A stretch of 64,000 nucleotides of DNA. Source: Rahnella woolbedingensis (GTDB taxonomy: Bacteria > Pseudomonadota > Gammaproteobacteria > Enterobacterales > Enterobacteriaceae). The position numbers and the translations under genes are program-made. The notes below the pieces were generated by a model. It was not told the origin of the DNA. It did no database searches and saw only the letters and a list, made by a program, of their open reading frames with translations. The first letter of the stretch is position 1. Every line of letters begins with the position of its first letter. The DNA lies in NCBI RefSeq assembly GCF_003602095.1, contig NZ_RAHH01000015.1, positions 62,001 through 126,000 on the forward strand. The letters are read 5' to 3'. Shown in pieces: positions 18,242 through 27,225 of the stretch.

Positions 18242-19129
18242 ATGCAGAATTTCCATTCGTATTGTATTTCAGCCTCCGGCGAAGAAAGGTCAGAAGGCGA
18301 TATGCAAGCCCGTTTTCCTTACTGGAGCTTCACGAAAACAGCGATTGCAATTTGCGCGCTGAAACTCAGTGAAAATGGAAATGTGGATTTGAATAACTGT
18401 ATTGATGGCGAGGCTTACACGCTGCGACAATTGCTCAACCACACCGCCGGTTTGCCGGATTACGGCGCACTGAAAACCTATCACGAAGCCGTCGCCGCGG
18501 GAGAAAATCCCTGGCCGCGCGAAAAATTACTCAGTGCCGCTTTGGCCAGAGGCATGCTGTTTGCGCCGGGCGCGGGGTGGGCTTATTCCAATATCGGCTA
18601 CATGCTGGCACGTGAACACATTGAAGCCGCGTCAGGCCTGAGTTTTGCAAAGCTGGTGGCGGACATCATTACGACACCGCTCAGGCTGACCAGCATCGCG
18701 CCTGTCACCACGCGTGAGGAATTCGCACAACTTCACTGTGAAGCCGCCGGGAAATACCCGCCAGGCTGGGTGTATCACGGCTGTCTGGCGGGAAATGTGC
18801 GGGATGCGGCCAGACTGTTGCACGGATTATTCACCGGCAAACTGCTGAGTGCCGCGTCAATGGCTGAAATGCAGGTGACAATCCCGCTGGGCGGTGCCCT
18901 TGAAGGACGCCCGTGGACAGAATGCGGTTATGCGCTCGGGCTGATGAGCGGTCCGATGGGAACAGCAGGGCGCTCAGTCGGTCATTCAGGTGGCGGACCG
19001 TCGTGCGTGAACGCGGTGTATCATTTTCCGGATCTCCGCGAACCGGTGACCGGCGCCTGTTTCACTGACGGGCATCACGAAGGTGTGGCAGAAACTGAGC
19101 TGGGCAGGCTTGTGCTGAACATGGCGTAA
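18242..19129 (+). CDS. Serine hydrolase of the beta-lactamase/class C family
   Basis: The penicillin-binding-type motifs are visible: SxxK as SFTK near residue 29, YxN as YSN (WAYSNIGYML), and an HxG-like HSGGG near the C-terminus. There is no signal peptide, so unlike AmpC it is probably cytoplasmic and acts as an esterase or peptidase. The ATG at 18242 has AGG six bases upstream and is preferred over the GTG at 18227. It sits alone between the ABC transporter operon and a ROK regulator. Its substrate is unknown. Confidence 0.8.
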   Translation: MQNFHSYCISASGEERSEGDMQARFPYWSFTKTAIAICALKLSENGNVDLNNCIDGEAYTLRQLLNHTAGLPDYGALKTYHEAVAAGENPWPREKLLSAALARGMLFAPGAGWAYSNIGYMLAREHIEAASGLSFAKLVADIITTPLRLTSIAPVTTREEFAQLHCEAAGKYPPGWVYHGCLAGNVRDAARLLHGLFTGKLLSAASMAEMQVTIPLGGALEGRPWTECGYALGLMSGPMGTAGRSVGHSGGGPSCVNAVYHFPDLREPVTGACFTDGHHEGVAETELGRLVLNMA

Positions 19130-19198
19130 CCGGACGCTCTTATCAATTCCACTTTGTGCTAGATTACCCCCAATTCTTACCCGCATTCCCGAGGCACC

Positions 19199-20197
19199 AT
19201 GATCATCCCTTCAAGCCGTACTACCCGTGAAATGAAAATAAATAACGTCGTGCTGGTGACGAATGCATTGAAATCACTGGGGTCGGCGACGAAAGCGGAA
19301 CTGGCGGGTGCCACCGGCCTGAGTATCGCCACCTGCGGCGCAGTGCTCAATGATCTGAGCCAGCGGCGGGAAGTGCTGGCGCTGGAGCTGGAAGTGTCAC
19401 GCGGCGGACGACCGGCGCAACGCTATGCGTATAACCCCGATTATTTCTCAGTGCTTAGCATTTACGCGCAGGGCAGTGACGCCGCCGCGCAGATTGTCTG
19501 GTCAGTAAACTCAGCGACCGGTGAAAGTCTGGCGCACGGTGAAATCCGCTTTTTACCGCTGGCGCTGGCGACGTTTTACCAGCAAATTGGCAGCCTGATC
19601 GCCGGTTATCCGAATATCAAGGCACTGGGCATTGGTCTGCCGGGTGTGGTGGTGAAGGGAACCGTCGCGACCTGCGATATCAGCGTATTTGCCGGTGTGA
19701 CGGTGGAGCAGCAACTGCGCGAACAGTTCGGGATTTATGTGCAGGCGGATAACGACATGAATTACACCGCGTGGGGTTTTTACCGCAGCAGTTGCGCGGA
19801 CATCACTGCACCGGTGGCGTATCTCTTTAAACCAGAGGTGCCTTGTCTGGGCTGTGGCATGGTGATTAATGGTCAGGTATTGCAAGGTGCCAGCCAGTTT
19901 GCCGGGGAGGTTTCAAACCTGCCGTTTGAAGGACTGGATAAGCTGCCGGTCGCCGAAGAAATGGCGAAGGTGATTGTCTCGCTGACCGCGATTATCAATC
20001 CGGCCACCATTGCGCTTTCCGGCCCGAAAATCAGCGAAGCGCTGCTGCCTGAACTGACGAAACTTTGTCAGCGGCACATTCCCGCGCAACATATGCCGCG
20101 GCTGACTTACCGTCCGTCGATGCGCCAGGATTATCTGCAAGGCATTACTGAACTGACGCTCAGCAATTACAATCTGCACATCGCATTTGGTGAATAA
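19199..20197 (+). CDS. ROK-family transcriptional regulator
   Basis: The N-terminal winged helix-turn-helix (about residues 12-65, KAELAGATGLSIATCGAVLNDL in pieces) is joined to a sugar-kinase-like ROK domain with GIGLPGVV and the ADNDMN metal/sugar site. This is the NagC/Mlc/XylR layout. The usual CXCGXXGC zinc motif is absent: the position after the conserved Gly-Glu reads FAGEVSNLPFEG. That suggests a divergent effector response. GAGGC just before 19199 supports the start. No sugar operon follows directly on the same strand, and the next gene is a separate LacI repressor, so the target is unclear. Confidence 0.8.
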   Translation: MIIPSSRTTREMKINNVVLVTNALKSLGSATKAELAGATGLSIATCGAVLNDLSQRREVLALELEVSRGGRPAQRYAYNPDYFSVLSIYAQGSDAAAQIVWSVNSATGESLAHGEIRFLPLALATFYQQIGSLIAGYPNIKALGIGLPGVVVKGTVATCDISVFAGVTVEQQLREQFGIYVQADNDMNYTAWGFYRSSCADITAPVAYLFKPEVPCLGCGMVINGQVLQGASQFAGEVSNLPFEGLDKLPVAEEMAKVIVSLTAIINPATIALSGPKISEALLPELTKLCQRHIPAQHMPRLTYRPSMRQDYLQGITELTLSNYNLHIAFGE

Positions 20198-20359
20198 AGA
20201 GCCGCCGGAAAACGGAAATATCCTGCGCCAGGCCTGTTTTTTGTACCGACTATTTATGCCGGGCGTTCAATTCTGTGATTTACCCACGTAAGTTGTTCAG
20301 CAATGGCTGATGCAGCTTAAATTGAGCGAAAAAGCAGAGATTCATGTAACGCAACAACA

Positions 20360-20393
20360 TGTGAACTGGCTTACATTTTTGATCTTCATCACA
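20360..20393 (+). promoter_or_regulatory. Two adjacent candidate CRP sites upstream of the fructan-type operon
   Basis: TGTGA-ACTGGC-TTACA (20360-20375) and TTTGA-TCTTCA-TCACA (20378-20393) each match the CRP consensus TGTGA-N6-TCACA with one mismatch. Their centres are 18 bp apart. They lie 45-80 bp upstream of the LacI repressor gene. Confidence 0.6.
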
Positions 20394-20437
20394 ATTTATA
20401 GTGACATCATCATTAAGCAGCGCAACGCATCATCATC

Positions 20438-21448
20438 ATGGCATCGATTAAAGACGTAGCAAAAAAAGCGGGAGTCTCTACTGCTACTGTATCTCGGGTA
20501 CTGAATAACCACCCCAGCGTGATACCCGAAACACGCAAAGCAGTACGTGATGCAATGGATTACCTGTGTTATGTGCCAAGTAAGAGTGCGTTTCAGCTGA
20601 GTGGTAAATGTTCCGGGCTGATTGCCGTGGTTGTGCCAAACCTTGTTAACCCTCACTTTTGCGAGTTACTGGCGACATTTGAGGAGGAGGCAAGGTACAT
20701 TGGAAAATCGGTGATTGTTAAAACACACCAGAATCAGCCTCAGCAGGATAAGCAAATAATCCATACCTTAATTGGTATGGGGATAGACAGTTTGCTGTGG
20801 GTGCCGACAGAGGCAGAGGCCGAACTTGCTGAGTGGTTAACCGTTACCAATATTCCGGTCGCAGTGGTCACGCAAGTTTCACGTTTTTTTAATTCCGTTT
20901 CTATTAACCAGAGTAAAGGCGCGGAAAGTATTGCGGAGCACTTTATACAAACAGGGCATACGACATTTGGGTTTATTGCACAGGAGTCCGTAGATAATCG
21001 TAAAGTGTCCGCCTGGAGTAAAAAGATCACCGGTCAGGGACTGGCTTTCAATAAAGATAATCAGTTCTGGATAGCTAAAGGAGAGGGAGAAAAAACATCG
21101 GGGCATATCAGCATACTTGACGAAATTATCGAAAAACTAGCAACTCGTCGAAAGGAGTGCTCATGCCTCTGGGTTTATAATGATGTTGCTGCCAGTTATG
21201 TTATCGACGGATTAAAAGAAAAAGGTGTCGATGTGCCTAAGTATATTGCAATCGCCAGTTTTGATAACACCTTACTGGCACAAACCAAACGGATCACCAG
21301 TGTTGCACAACCAATAAAAGAAATTGCAAACCTGGCATTTCAGATGGTTAATAATGAAAATAATAAAGGCAGCATAGAAATGCATGAAATTATCACCCGT
21401 TTAATTATACGCGAGAGCAGTATCCCTATTAATATTACAACTCTTTAA
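20438..21448 (+). CDS. LacI-family repressor of the GH32/GH91 operon
   Basis: The 336-residue protein begins with the LacI helix-turn-helix (IKDVAKKAGVSTATVSRVLNN) and hinge helix, followed by the periplasmic-binding-like sugar domain and dimer interface. It is the first gene of a same-strand group that continues with a sugar symporter, GH32, GH91 and fructokinase, so it most likely represses them and responds to a fructose-containing sugar. The gene is AT-rich, with many AAA and AAT codons near its end, unlike the GC-richer ROK gene just upstream, which hints at acquisition of the cluster by transfer. Confidence 0.85.
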   Translation: MASIKDVAKKAGVSTATVSRVLNNHPSVIPETRKAVRDAMDYLCYVPSKSAFQLSGKCSGLIAVVVPNLVNPHFCELLATFEEEARYIGKSVIVKTHQNQPQQDKQIIHTLIGMGIDSLLWVPTEAEAELAEWLTVTNIPVAVVTQVSRFFNSVSINQSKGAESIAEHFIQTGHTTFGFIAQESVDNRKVSAWSKKITGQGLAFNKDNQFWIAKGEGEKTSGHISILDEIIEKLATRRKECSCLWVYNDVAASYVIDGLKEKGVDVPKYIAIASFDNTLLAQTKRITSVAQPIKEIANLAFQMVNNENNKGSIEMHEIITRLIIRESSIPINITTL

Positions 21449-21476
21449 TTTCAGTAGTATCCTATTAGCATTATTG

Positions 21477-21497
21477 GAAGAATGAATAACATTCTTC
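21477..21497. promoter_or_regulatory. Inverted repeat between the LacI gene and the symporter gene
   Basis: GAAGAATG (21477-21484) and CATTCTTC (21490-21497) flank AATAA. It is a perfect 8-bp arm repeat 75 bp upstream of the symporter gene. It could be the operator of the LacI protein or a weak hairpin at the end of its message; there is no T-run. Confidence 0.45.
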
Positions 21498-21571
21498 TCT
21501 ATTATCGATATCGGCACTGGTGGTAATAACCAGCGTTTAATTGTATGGCTGCACATTATTGAGGCGAACTT

Positions 21572-22993
21572 ATGTCTGCAACTGCAATAGAAAAGCCAAG
21601 CGCTTACGGAAAACTGCGCCTGAAAGAAAAGATCGGTTACGGAATGGGTGACGCCGGGTCCTGCATGATCTGGAGCGTGCTGGCGCTGTATCTGACATGG
21701 TTTTATACCGATGTCTACGGGTTAGCTCCCGGAGTCGTAGGGACATTGTTTCTGGTGATCCGTATTTTTGATGCCTTCAGCGATCCCATCATGGGGGCGA
21801 TTTGCGACCGCACACAAAGTCGTTGGGGGAAATTTCGCCCCTGGCTGTTGTGGATGGCTCTGCCATTTGGTCTCGGTGCCGTATTGATGTTCACCACACC
21901 TGACCTGAGTATGAGCGGAAAAATTATTTATGCTTGGGTGACTTATCTGATTATGTCGTTGATTTACACTGCTATTAACATTCCCTATTGTTCAGTAGCG
22001 GGCGTGATTACGCTGAACCAAAAAGAGCGCCTGGGTTGTTTGTCGTGGCGTTTCTTTCTAAATGGCCTGGCAACGCTGATTGTTTCTTCCTCCATTTTGC
22101 CGTTAACCGACTGGCTGGGTAACGGAAATCGGGCATCCGGTTTTCAGCTGACGATGATGATCATGGGTGGTGCTGCGACACTCATGTTCCTGTTCTGTTT
22201 TTCCAGTATAAAAGAGCGAGTTGTTTCGTTTAAGCCCAGCGATTCGTTAAAGAAGGATCTGAAAGATATCGCCAAAAATGACCAATGGTTATTGATGATT
22301 TCGATTACCTTTCTTAACGTTTTTCCCGCATTTATTCGCGGTGCGGTGACTATTTATTACGCCACCTACGTGATGAAAGCTTCTGTTGGATTTATCACCT
22401 TATTTATGGCGCTCGGTGTGGCCTGCAATATGTTGGGTAGTGTAATAGCCAAACCACTCACTGACCGCTTTGATAAGATTAAGCTGTTCCGTATCATTAA
22501 TATTATTCTCGGCATTCTCTCTTTCGCACTGTGGTTTGTCGATCCGAAATCCCTGACGCCATTACTCACGTTGTTTGTGATCATTAACATTCTGCATTTA
22601 ATACAGTCCGGACCGATTCTCTGGGCCATGATGTCCGACGTTGACGATTACGGTGACTGGAAATTCGGCAAACGTCTGACGGGTATTTCTTTTGCAGGTA
22701 ATCTGTTTATGCTGAAAATGGGGCTGGCGGTGGCCGGGGCAATCGTCGCCTGGATATTGTCATATACCGGCTATATCGCCAATAAGCCACAGCAAAATGA
22801 GCAGACCCTACAGGGCATTATTATTATGTTCTCGTTGCTGCCGATGGTGAGTTATTTTATCAGTGCATTTATAGTGCGCTACTTCAAACTCAATGATAGC
22901 TTTCTCGAAAAAATAAAAGTCGATCTCGCCAAACGCGAACTGGAAAATGGTTCTGCCCCATCGCAGGAGTGTAAAGATGTCCCTGTCCATTAA
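21572..22993 (+). CDS. GPH-family sugar:cation symporter
   Basis: The 473-residue protein has 12 predicted membrane helices and the look of the glycoside-pentoside-hexuronide family (MelB, XylP, YicJ, YagG). Features are GYGMGDAGSCMIWSVLALYLTWFYTDVYG near the N-terminus in pieces, DAFSDPIMGAICDRTQSRWGKFRPWLLW with the cation-site Asp residues, and YGDWKFGKRLTGISFAG. It imports its sugar unphosphorylated, consistent with the intracellular glycosidases and fructokinase downstream. Its last 17 bases overlap the GH32 gene, so the two are co-translated. By context the substrate is a small fructose-containing saccharide. Confidence 0.88.
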   Translation: MSATAIEKPSAYGKLRLKEKIGYGMGDAGSCMIWSVLALYLTWFYTDVYGLAPGVVGTLFLVIRIFDAFSDPIMGAICDRTQSRWGKFRPWLLWMALPFGLGAVLMFTTPDLSMSGKIIYAWVTYLIMSLIYTAINIPYCSVAGVITLNQKERLGCLSWRFFLNGLATLIVSSSILPLTDWLGNGNRASGFQLTMMIMGGAATLMFLFCFSSIKERVVSFKPSDSLKKDLKDIAKNDQWLLMISITFLNVFPAFIRGAVTIYYATYVMKASVGFITLFMALGVACNMLGSVIAKPLTDRFDKIKLFRIINIILGILSFALWFVDPKSLTPLLTLFVIINILHLIQSGPILWAMMSDVDDYGDWKFGKRLTGISFAGNLFMLKMGLAVAGAIVAWILSYTGYIANKPQQNEQTLQGIIIMFSLLPMVSYFISAFIVRYFKLNDSFLEKIKVDLAKRELENGSAPSQECKDVPVH

Positions 22994-24659
22994 TGTCAAG
23001 CCAGGCCAGCGTATAGATTTATGGCTAAAAGAAACAAAGCCTGCCAATCAGCCCTTATTTTCCATCCGTATGGAAAACGGGGTAGATTTCAAAATCAAAA
23101 TGGCCCCGCGTTATTACCAGTATTTTACCTGGACTGCATGGCAGGATGGTGTGGCCTGCCTGGAATGGTTGCCGGAGCATAGCGAAATTTCGCTTTGCTA
23201 CACCTGGCATCCGGACTCTCTGCCCCTGAAAGGGGTCAGCTTTATCGATATCGAAGACAATGACCTGTGTCTGAGAAATGAGCGCGACATAGCCAGGTGG
23301 TACCAGCAGGAAGACTTACGCCCGGCGCTGCATTTTTCTCCGCGCACGGGGTGGATGAATGATCCTAACGGTCTGCACCGTAAAGGCGACGAGTGGCACC
23401 TGTTTTATCAGTATCATCCACATAGCACTCAATGGGGGCCTATGCACTGGAACCATGCAGTGAGTAAGGATCTTTACCACTGGCGTCACTATCCGGTCTT
23501 CCTCCAGCCGGAGCAAAATTTAGCCGCACTGGAAGCCACCGGGGGAGCATTCTCTGGCAGCGCCTTCATTGATGCTCAGGGGCAAACCCGTTTCTGGTAT
23601 ACCGAACGCCTGCCTGCTTACGATCTCTATCGCGGCTACCGTGAGATACAGAAAATGGTCGTGCCGCAAGATAGTTACGACAAACCGGCGCTCGTGAAAA
23701 CCGTATTAACGGAGCTGCCTCCGGGTGTCGATTGTGATTTTCGCGATCCGAAAGTCTGGTTCGAGGAGGCTGATGCCACCTTTTATATGATCCTCGGTGC
23801 ATCAGTCAACGGCAGTCCGGCCATGCTGTTATTTCACTCTGACGACAGTGAGGATTGGCAATTTCATCATGTGCTGTATACCGCCCCCTCATACTTTCGC
23901 GAAAATGGTGGCCGCTGCGTCGAATGCCCGGATTTCTTCTGCCTCGACGGCACCTGGATATTAATTATCGGTATCGTCGGCTACACAGAGCCGACAACCG
24001 GGCGACATAATCTGTTATTTGCACAAACGGGTGATTTCCGGCACGGCTATTTCACGCCCTCAGCGCGACCTTTGCAGATGCTGGATTTTGGCACCGATTT
24101 CTACGCTCTGCAGACCTGGGGCGAAAGCGAGAGCCGGACGGGGTTTGCGTGGTTATACAACTGGGCGACACAGAAAAATATCGCTTCAGCGTATTGTGGC
24201 GAAATGTCACTACCACGGCGCTTTCATCTGGATCCCCAACAGCAACTGTGCATGACACCGGTATTGCCGCCCGAATCACTCCTTATAAGCAAAGAAATGC
24301 TGAGTGACAACATTCCCTGGTGCTGTGCTGAGGGAAGCAAGAGTTGTGTTATCACTTTTGCGCCCACCGGTGATTTTCGTCTGACGTTAACCGGCGACAG
24401 TGGTCAGCAGATTAGCCTGCAACATGACGGCGAAAAACTGACGCTGTGTGAAATTGGCCTGGATGACGGACGTTACCATGCGCCGCTCGGCGCTGCAGAT
24501 GATGTGACGCTCTGTTTCGATGCCGGGATTATTGAAGTCTTTGCCCATCACGGCAGTGTGTGCGGTACGCGACGTTATTACTCAAACAGCAAACTGCATC
24601 GGGTACATCTGCACGGAGCCTCAGCCATACTCACCCAATATCGCGCAACTTATGCATAG
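22977..24659 (+). CDS. Cytoplasmic GH32 fructosidase
   Basis: The protein has the GH32 five-blade propeller motifs. They are WMNDPNG with nucleophile Asp129, FRDPKV with transition-state stabiliser Asp257, and ECPDFF with acid/base Glu316. A C-terminal beta-sandwich ends the chain (FDAGIIEVFAHHGS). An N-terminal domain of about 110 residues precedes the catalytic part and is not present in short invertases. There is no signal peptide, so it works in the cytoplasm. Family members cleave terminal beta-fructosides in sucrose, inulin or levan oligomers. AGGAG at 22965-22969 fixes the ATG at 22977. It probably releases fructose from the product made by the GH91 enzyme. Confidence 0.92.
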   Translation: MSLSINVKPGQRIDLWLKETKPANQPLFSIRMENGVDFKIKMAPRYYQYFTWTAWQDGVACLEWLPEHSEISLCYTWHPDSLPLKGVSFIDIEDNDLCLRNERDIARWYQQEDLRPALHFSPRTGWMNDPNGLHRKGDEWHLFYQYHPHSTQWGPMHWNHAVSKDLYHWRHYPVFLQPEQNLAALEATGGAFSGSAFIDAQGQTRFWYTERLPAYDLYRGYREIQKMVVPQDSYDKPALVKTVLTELPPGVDCDFRDPKVWFEEADATFYMILGASVNGSPAMLLFHSDDSEDWQFHHVLYTAPSYFRENGGRCVECPDFFCLDGTWILIIGIVGYTEPTTGRHNLLFAQTGDFRHGYFTPSARPLQMLDFGTDFYALQTWGESESRTGFAWLYNWATQKNIASAYCGEMSLPRRFHLDPQQQLCMTPVLPPESLLISKEMLSDNIPWCCAEGSKSCVITFAPTGDFRLTLTGDSGQQISLQHDGEKLTLCEIGLDDGRYHAPLGAADDVTLCFDAGIIEVFAHHGSVCGTRRYYSNSKLHRVHLHGASAILTQYRATYA

Positions 24660-24706
24660 CAATAATGTTAATTAGCTTCAGTCTATTTCACAGAAGGATT
24701 TAATAA

Positions 24707-26080
24707 ATGGCGAGTAACAACTATTACGATGTCACTGAGTGGAATATCGGCAATCCATATCAGGATATTGGCGAGGTCATTAATAGCATCATCGCGGATA
24801 TTAAAAGCCGGCAAACCGAAACAGATGATAATGAAGGGGGTAAACCCGGTGCTGTCATCTATATTCCGCCAGGTGATTATCATCTTCTCACCCAAATTGT
24901 GATAGATATTAGCTATCTGCAGATCGTCGGCTCAGGACATGGCTTTACCTCTTCAAGTATTCGTTATAATACTCCGCAGAGTGAATGGCCAAACTGGCAC
25001 GAATTGTGGCCGGGCGGCAGTCGTATTCTTGTCGATATGACTGCGCAAGATGACGCAGAGGAATATACTGGTGCTGCGTTTTATGTTGCACGCAGCGGTG
25101 ATCCACGTATAAGTTCCGTTGAATTTAGTGACTTTTGCATTGATGGCTTACACTTTGTGGATGACGGTTCAGGCAGTGACGATCCGGAAAATAGCTATCT
25201 CAACGGTAAAACAGGTATTTATATTGCCAGCGCTCAGGATTCATTTCGTATCTCGGGCATGGGATTCGTTTATCTGGAGCATGGCGTGACGGTGTATAAT
25301 GCCGATGCGCTATCGATACATGACAATTTTATCGCTGAATGTGGTAACTGCATTGAATTACGTGACTCCGGCCAGGCCTCGAAAATAACCGATAACCTGA
25401 TCGGTGCCGGATATCGCGGATATTCTATCTATGCACAAAATTTTGGCGGGCTGTTAATTACGGCAAATAATATTTTCCCGCGCGGCAAAAGCTGTGTGCA
25501 TTTTTCTGGCGTAGTGCGCTCCTCAATCTCCAGCAATAGATTCCATGCATTTTATCCGGGAATGCTGGTGCTGGAAGATGGCAGTGCGGAAAATCTTGTA
25601 TCTGCAAACCATTTCTTCCGCGAACGCGAACCCTGGGCACCCATGCAAGCCTATAATAACGGGTTAGATGATTTGTATGGCCTGCTGTATATCAATGGCG
25701 ATAATAACTCTGTTATTGCCAATCACATTTCAGAATCCATAGATACGCAATATATTACGCCAGCGGATGCAACGCCGGTAATAATCCATATTGTTGCGGG
25801 AGTGGGGAATTATATTTCTGACAATCATATTGTTGCCACAACCGAAACAACGCAATTACCCACCGCGACAACAGGTTCCTGTTTCTCGACCCAGGTAGGC
25901 GCTTTACTGGCTACCGCCGGGCTGGAAGCGCTTAACGTGACAAATGTACTCATAGAAGCAGAGTCAAAACAAAATACCATTCTTGATTCGGGAAGTGATT
26001 CACAGGTGGTTATGGATAAGACAGCCAATGCCTTCAGAGCCATTCCTGTTCCGGGTATGCCTGCGGGAGGAGCGCGTTAA
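24707..26080 (+). CDS. GH91 enzyme: difructose-anhydride hydrolase or inulin fructotransferase
   Basis: The 457-residue protein closely follows, from memory, Arthrobacter inulin fructotransferase and DFA-IIIase sequences. Shared pieces are PGAVIYIPPGDYHL, GKTGIYIASAQDSF with ISGMGFVYLEH, HDNFIAECGNCIEL, NLIGAGYRG, NNIFPRGKS, FYPGML and NGLDDLYG. The fold is a right-handed beta-helix. The acid pair Asp206 and Glu217, 11 residues apart, corresponds to the catalytic pair I recall as Asp207/Glu218 in a DFA-III hydrolase. There is no signal peptide. Secreted transferases that attack inulin have one, so an intracellular hydrolase of difructose anhydride is favoured. The gene ends in a TAATG overlap with fructokinase. 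Which dianhydride it uses is not decided by sequence. Confidence 0.85.
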   Translation: MASNNYYDVTEWNIGNPYQDIGEVINSIIADIKSRQTETDDNEGGKPGAVIYIPPGDYHLLTQIVIDISYLQIVGSGHGFTSSSIRYNTPQSEWPNWHELWPGGSRILVDMTAQDDAEEYTGAAFYVARSGDPRISSVEFSDFCIDGLHFVDDGSGSDDPENSYLNGKTGIYIASAQDSFRISGMGFVYLEHGVTVYNADALSIHDNFIAECGNCIELRDSGQASKITDNLIGAGYRGYSIYAQNFGGLLITANNIFPRGKSCVHFSGVVRSSISSNRFHAFYPGMLVLEDGSAENLVSANHFFREREPWAPMQAYNNGLDDLYGLLYINGDNNSVIANHISESIDTQYITPADATPVIIHIVAGVGNYISDNHIVATTETTQLPTATTGSCFSTQVGALLATAGLEALNVTNVLIEAESKQNTILDSGSDSQVVMDKTANAFRAIPVPGMPAGGAR

Positions 26081-27048
26081 TGCGTCGCCCTAAAATTGCC
26101 TGTATTGGCGAGCTGTTAATTGATTTTGTCTGCACTGATATTGGTGTTGGTCTGAAGGATGGCACAAACTTTCTCAAAAAAGCGGGGGGCGCACCCGCTA
26201 ACGTTGCCACCGCTATCAATCGTAGCGGTGGGCAGGCAAAACTGGCAGCAAAAGTGGGTGACGATCCCTTTGGCAATTTTCTCATTCAGACACTGGCGAC
26301 GCAGGGCATTGAGCTTTCCGGGCTAAGACGCAGTGCAACATCAACAACGCTGGCGTTTGTTGCCCTGCAAAGTGATGGCGAGCGGGATTTTAGCTTTCAT
26401 CGTGGCGCTGATGGTGAGCTGGCATGGCAGGACATTCCTTCCGACTTTCTGGATGATACGGGCATTGTTCATTTTGGTGCCGCCACAGGTTTGCTCGATG
26501 GTGAACTCTATGTAACTTGCCAGCGTCTTCTGCGGGAAGCCAGGCAGCGCAACCTGTTGATCTCATTCGATCCAAACTATCGGGATGGATTATGGGGACA
26601 CAATCCGCAGGAATTTATTACCCGCTGTAAACCATGGTTTCGCGAGGCTGATATTGTCAAAGTCAGTGAAGAGGAGCTGTATTTCATCAGCAACACCAAG
26701 TCGAAGGAAGCAGGCTGTCGTTGGTTACATGACGCAGGCGTCAGCTATGTCACCGTGACTTGCGGCAATCAAGGGACATGGGTCAGTCATAAAGCAGGCA
26801 TGCAACAGCTCGTCCCGTCGATCTGCGTTGATTGCGTTGACTCCACAGGGGCGGGTGATGCGTTTATAGGCGCGCTGTTACAACAGCTCGTCCGGCAGGA
26901 TTGCGGTTTAGATGACCAGCAGCAATTCCTTCATGCCGTACGCTGGGCCAATATCTGCGGCGCATTAACCTGCACGCGCTTTGGCGCCATTGACGCGATT
27001 CCCACAGCAGCCGAAGTCGATGTTTATTTAAAAAATAACCAAGCCTGA
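26080..27048 (+). CDS. Fructokinase (PfkB family)
   Basis: This 322-residue ribokinase-family enzyme phosphorylates a sugar with ATP. PfkB signature 1 is in GGAPANVATAINRSGG and signature 2 is DSTGAGDAFIGALL with the catalytic Asp. The beginning IACIGELLIDFV is typical of bacterial fructokinases such as ScrK. It starts inside the stop of the GH91 gene (TAATG), so it is the coupled last gene of the operon. It would convert free fructose released by GH91 and GH32 into fructose 6-phosphate. A terminator follows within 40 bp. Confidence 0.9.
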   Translation: MRRPKIACIGELLIDFVCTDIGVGLKDGTNFLKKAGGAPANVATAINRSGGQAKLAAKVGDDPFGNFLIQTLATQGIELSGLRRSATSTTLAFVALQSDGERDFSFHRGADGELAWQDIPSDFLDDTGIVHFGAATGLLDGELYVTCQRLLREARQRNLLISFDPNYRDGLWGHNPQEFITRCKPWFREADIVKVSEEELYFISNTKSKEAGCRWLHDAGVSYVTVTCGNQGTWVSHKAGMQQLVPSICVDCVDSTGAGDAFIGALLQQLVRQDCGLDDQQQFLHAVRWANICGALTCTRFGAIDAIPTAAEVDVYLKNNQA

Positions 27049-27058
27049 ACGTGCTCCC

Positions 27059-27083
27059 CGGTGCGGGATTTACTTCCGCACCG
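27059..27083 (+). terminator. Terminator of the GH32/GH91 operon
   Basis: CGGTGCGG (27059-27066) pairs with CCGCACCG (27076-27083), followed by a T-rich TTCTCATTTTC. Confidence 0.7.
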
Positions 27084-27191
27084 TTCTCATTTTCATCCCC
27101 TGTAAATGCCATTCCTTTCTTAATTGCCATGGTCTGTTCAGACATCGCGGAGGACAGATTCCGTTTTTCAGGCGGACCTTCATAACGCCGG

Positions 27192-27219
27192 TTGACTTTG
27201 TTTTATGCGCCCTTATACT
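27192..27219 (+). promoter_or_regulatory. Sigma-70 promoter of the ybjJ-like gene
   Basis: The -35 TTGACT (27192-27197) and -10 TATACT (27214-27219) are separated by 16 bp. The palindrome at 27226-27246 lies just over the likely start of transcription. Confidence 0.65.
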
Positions 27220-27225
27220 GCGGAC

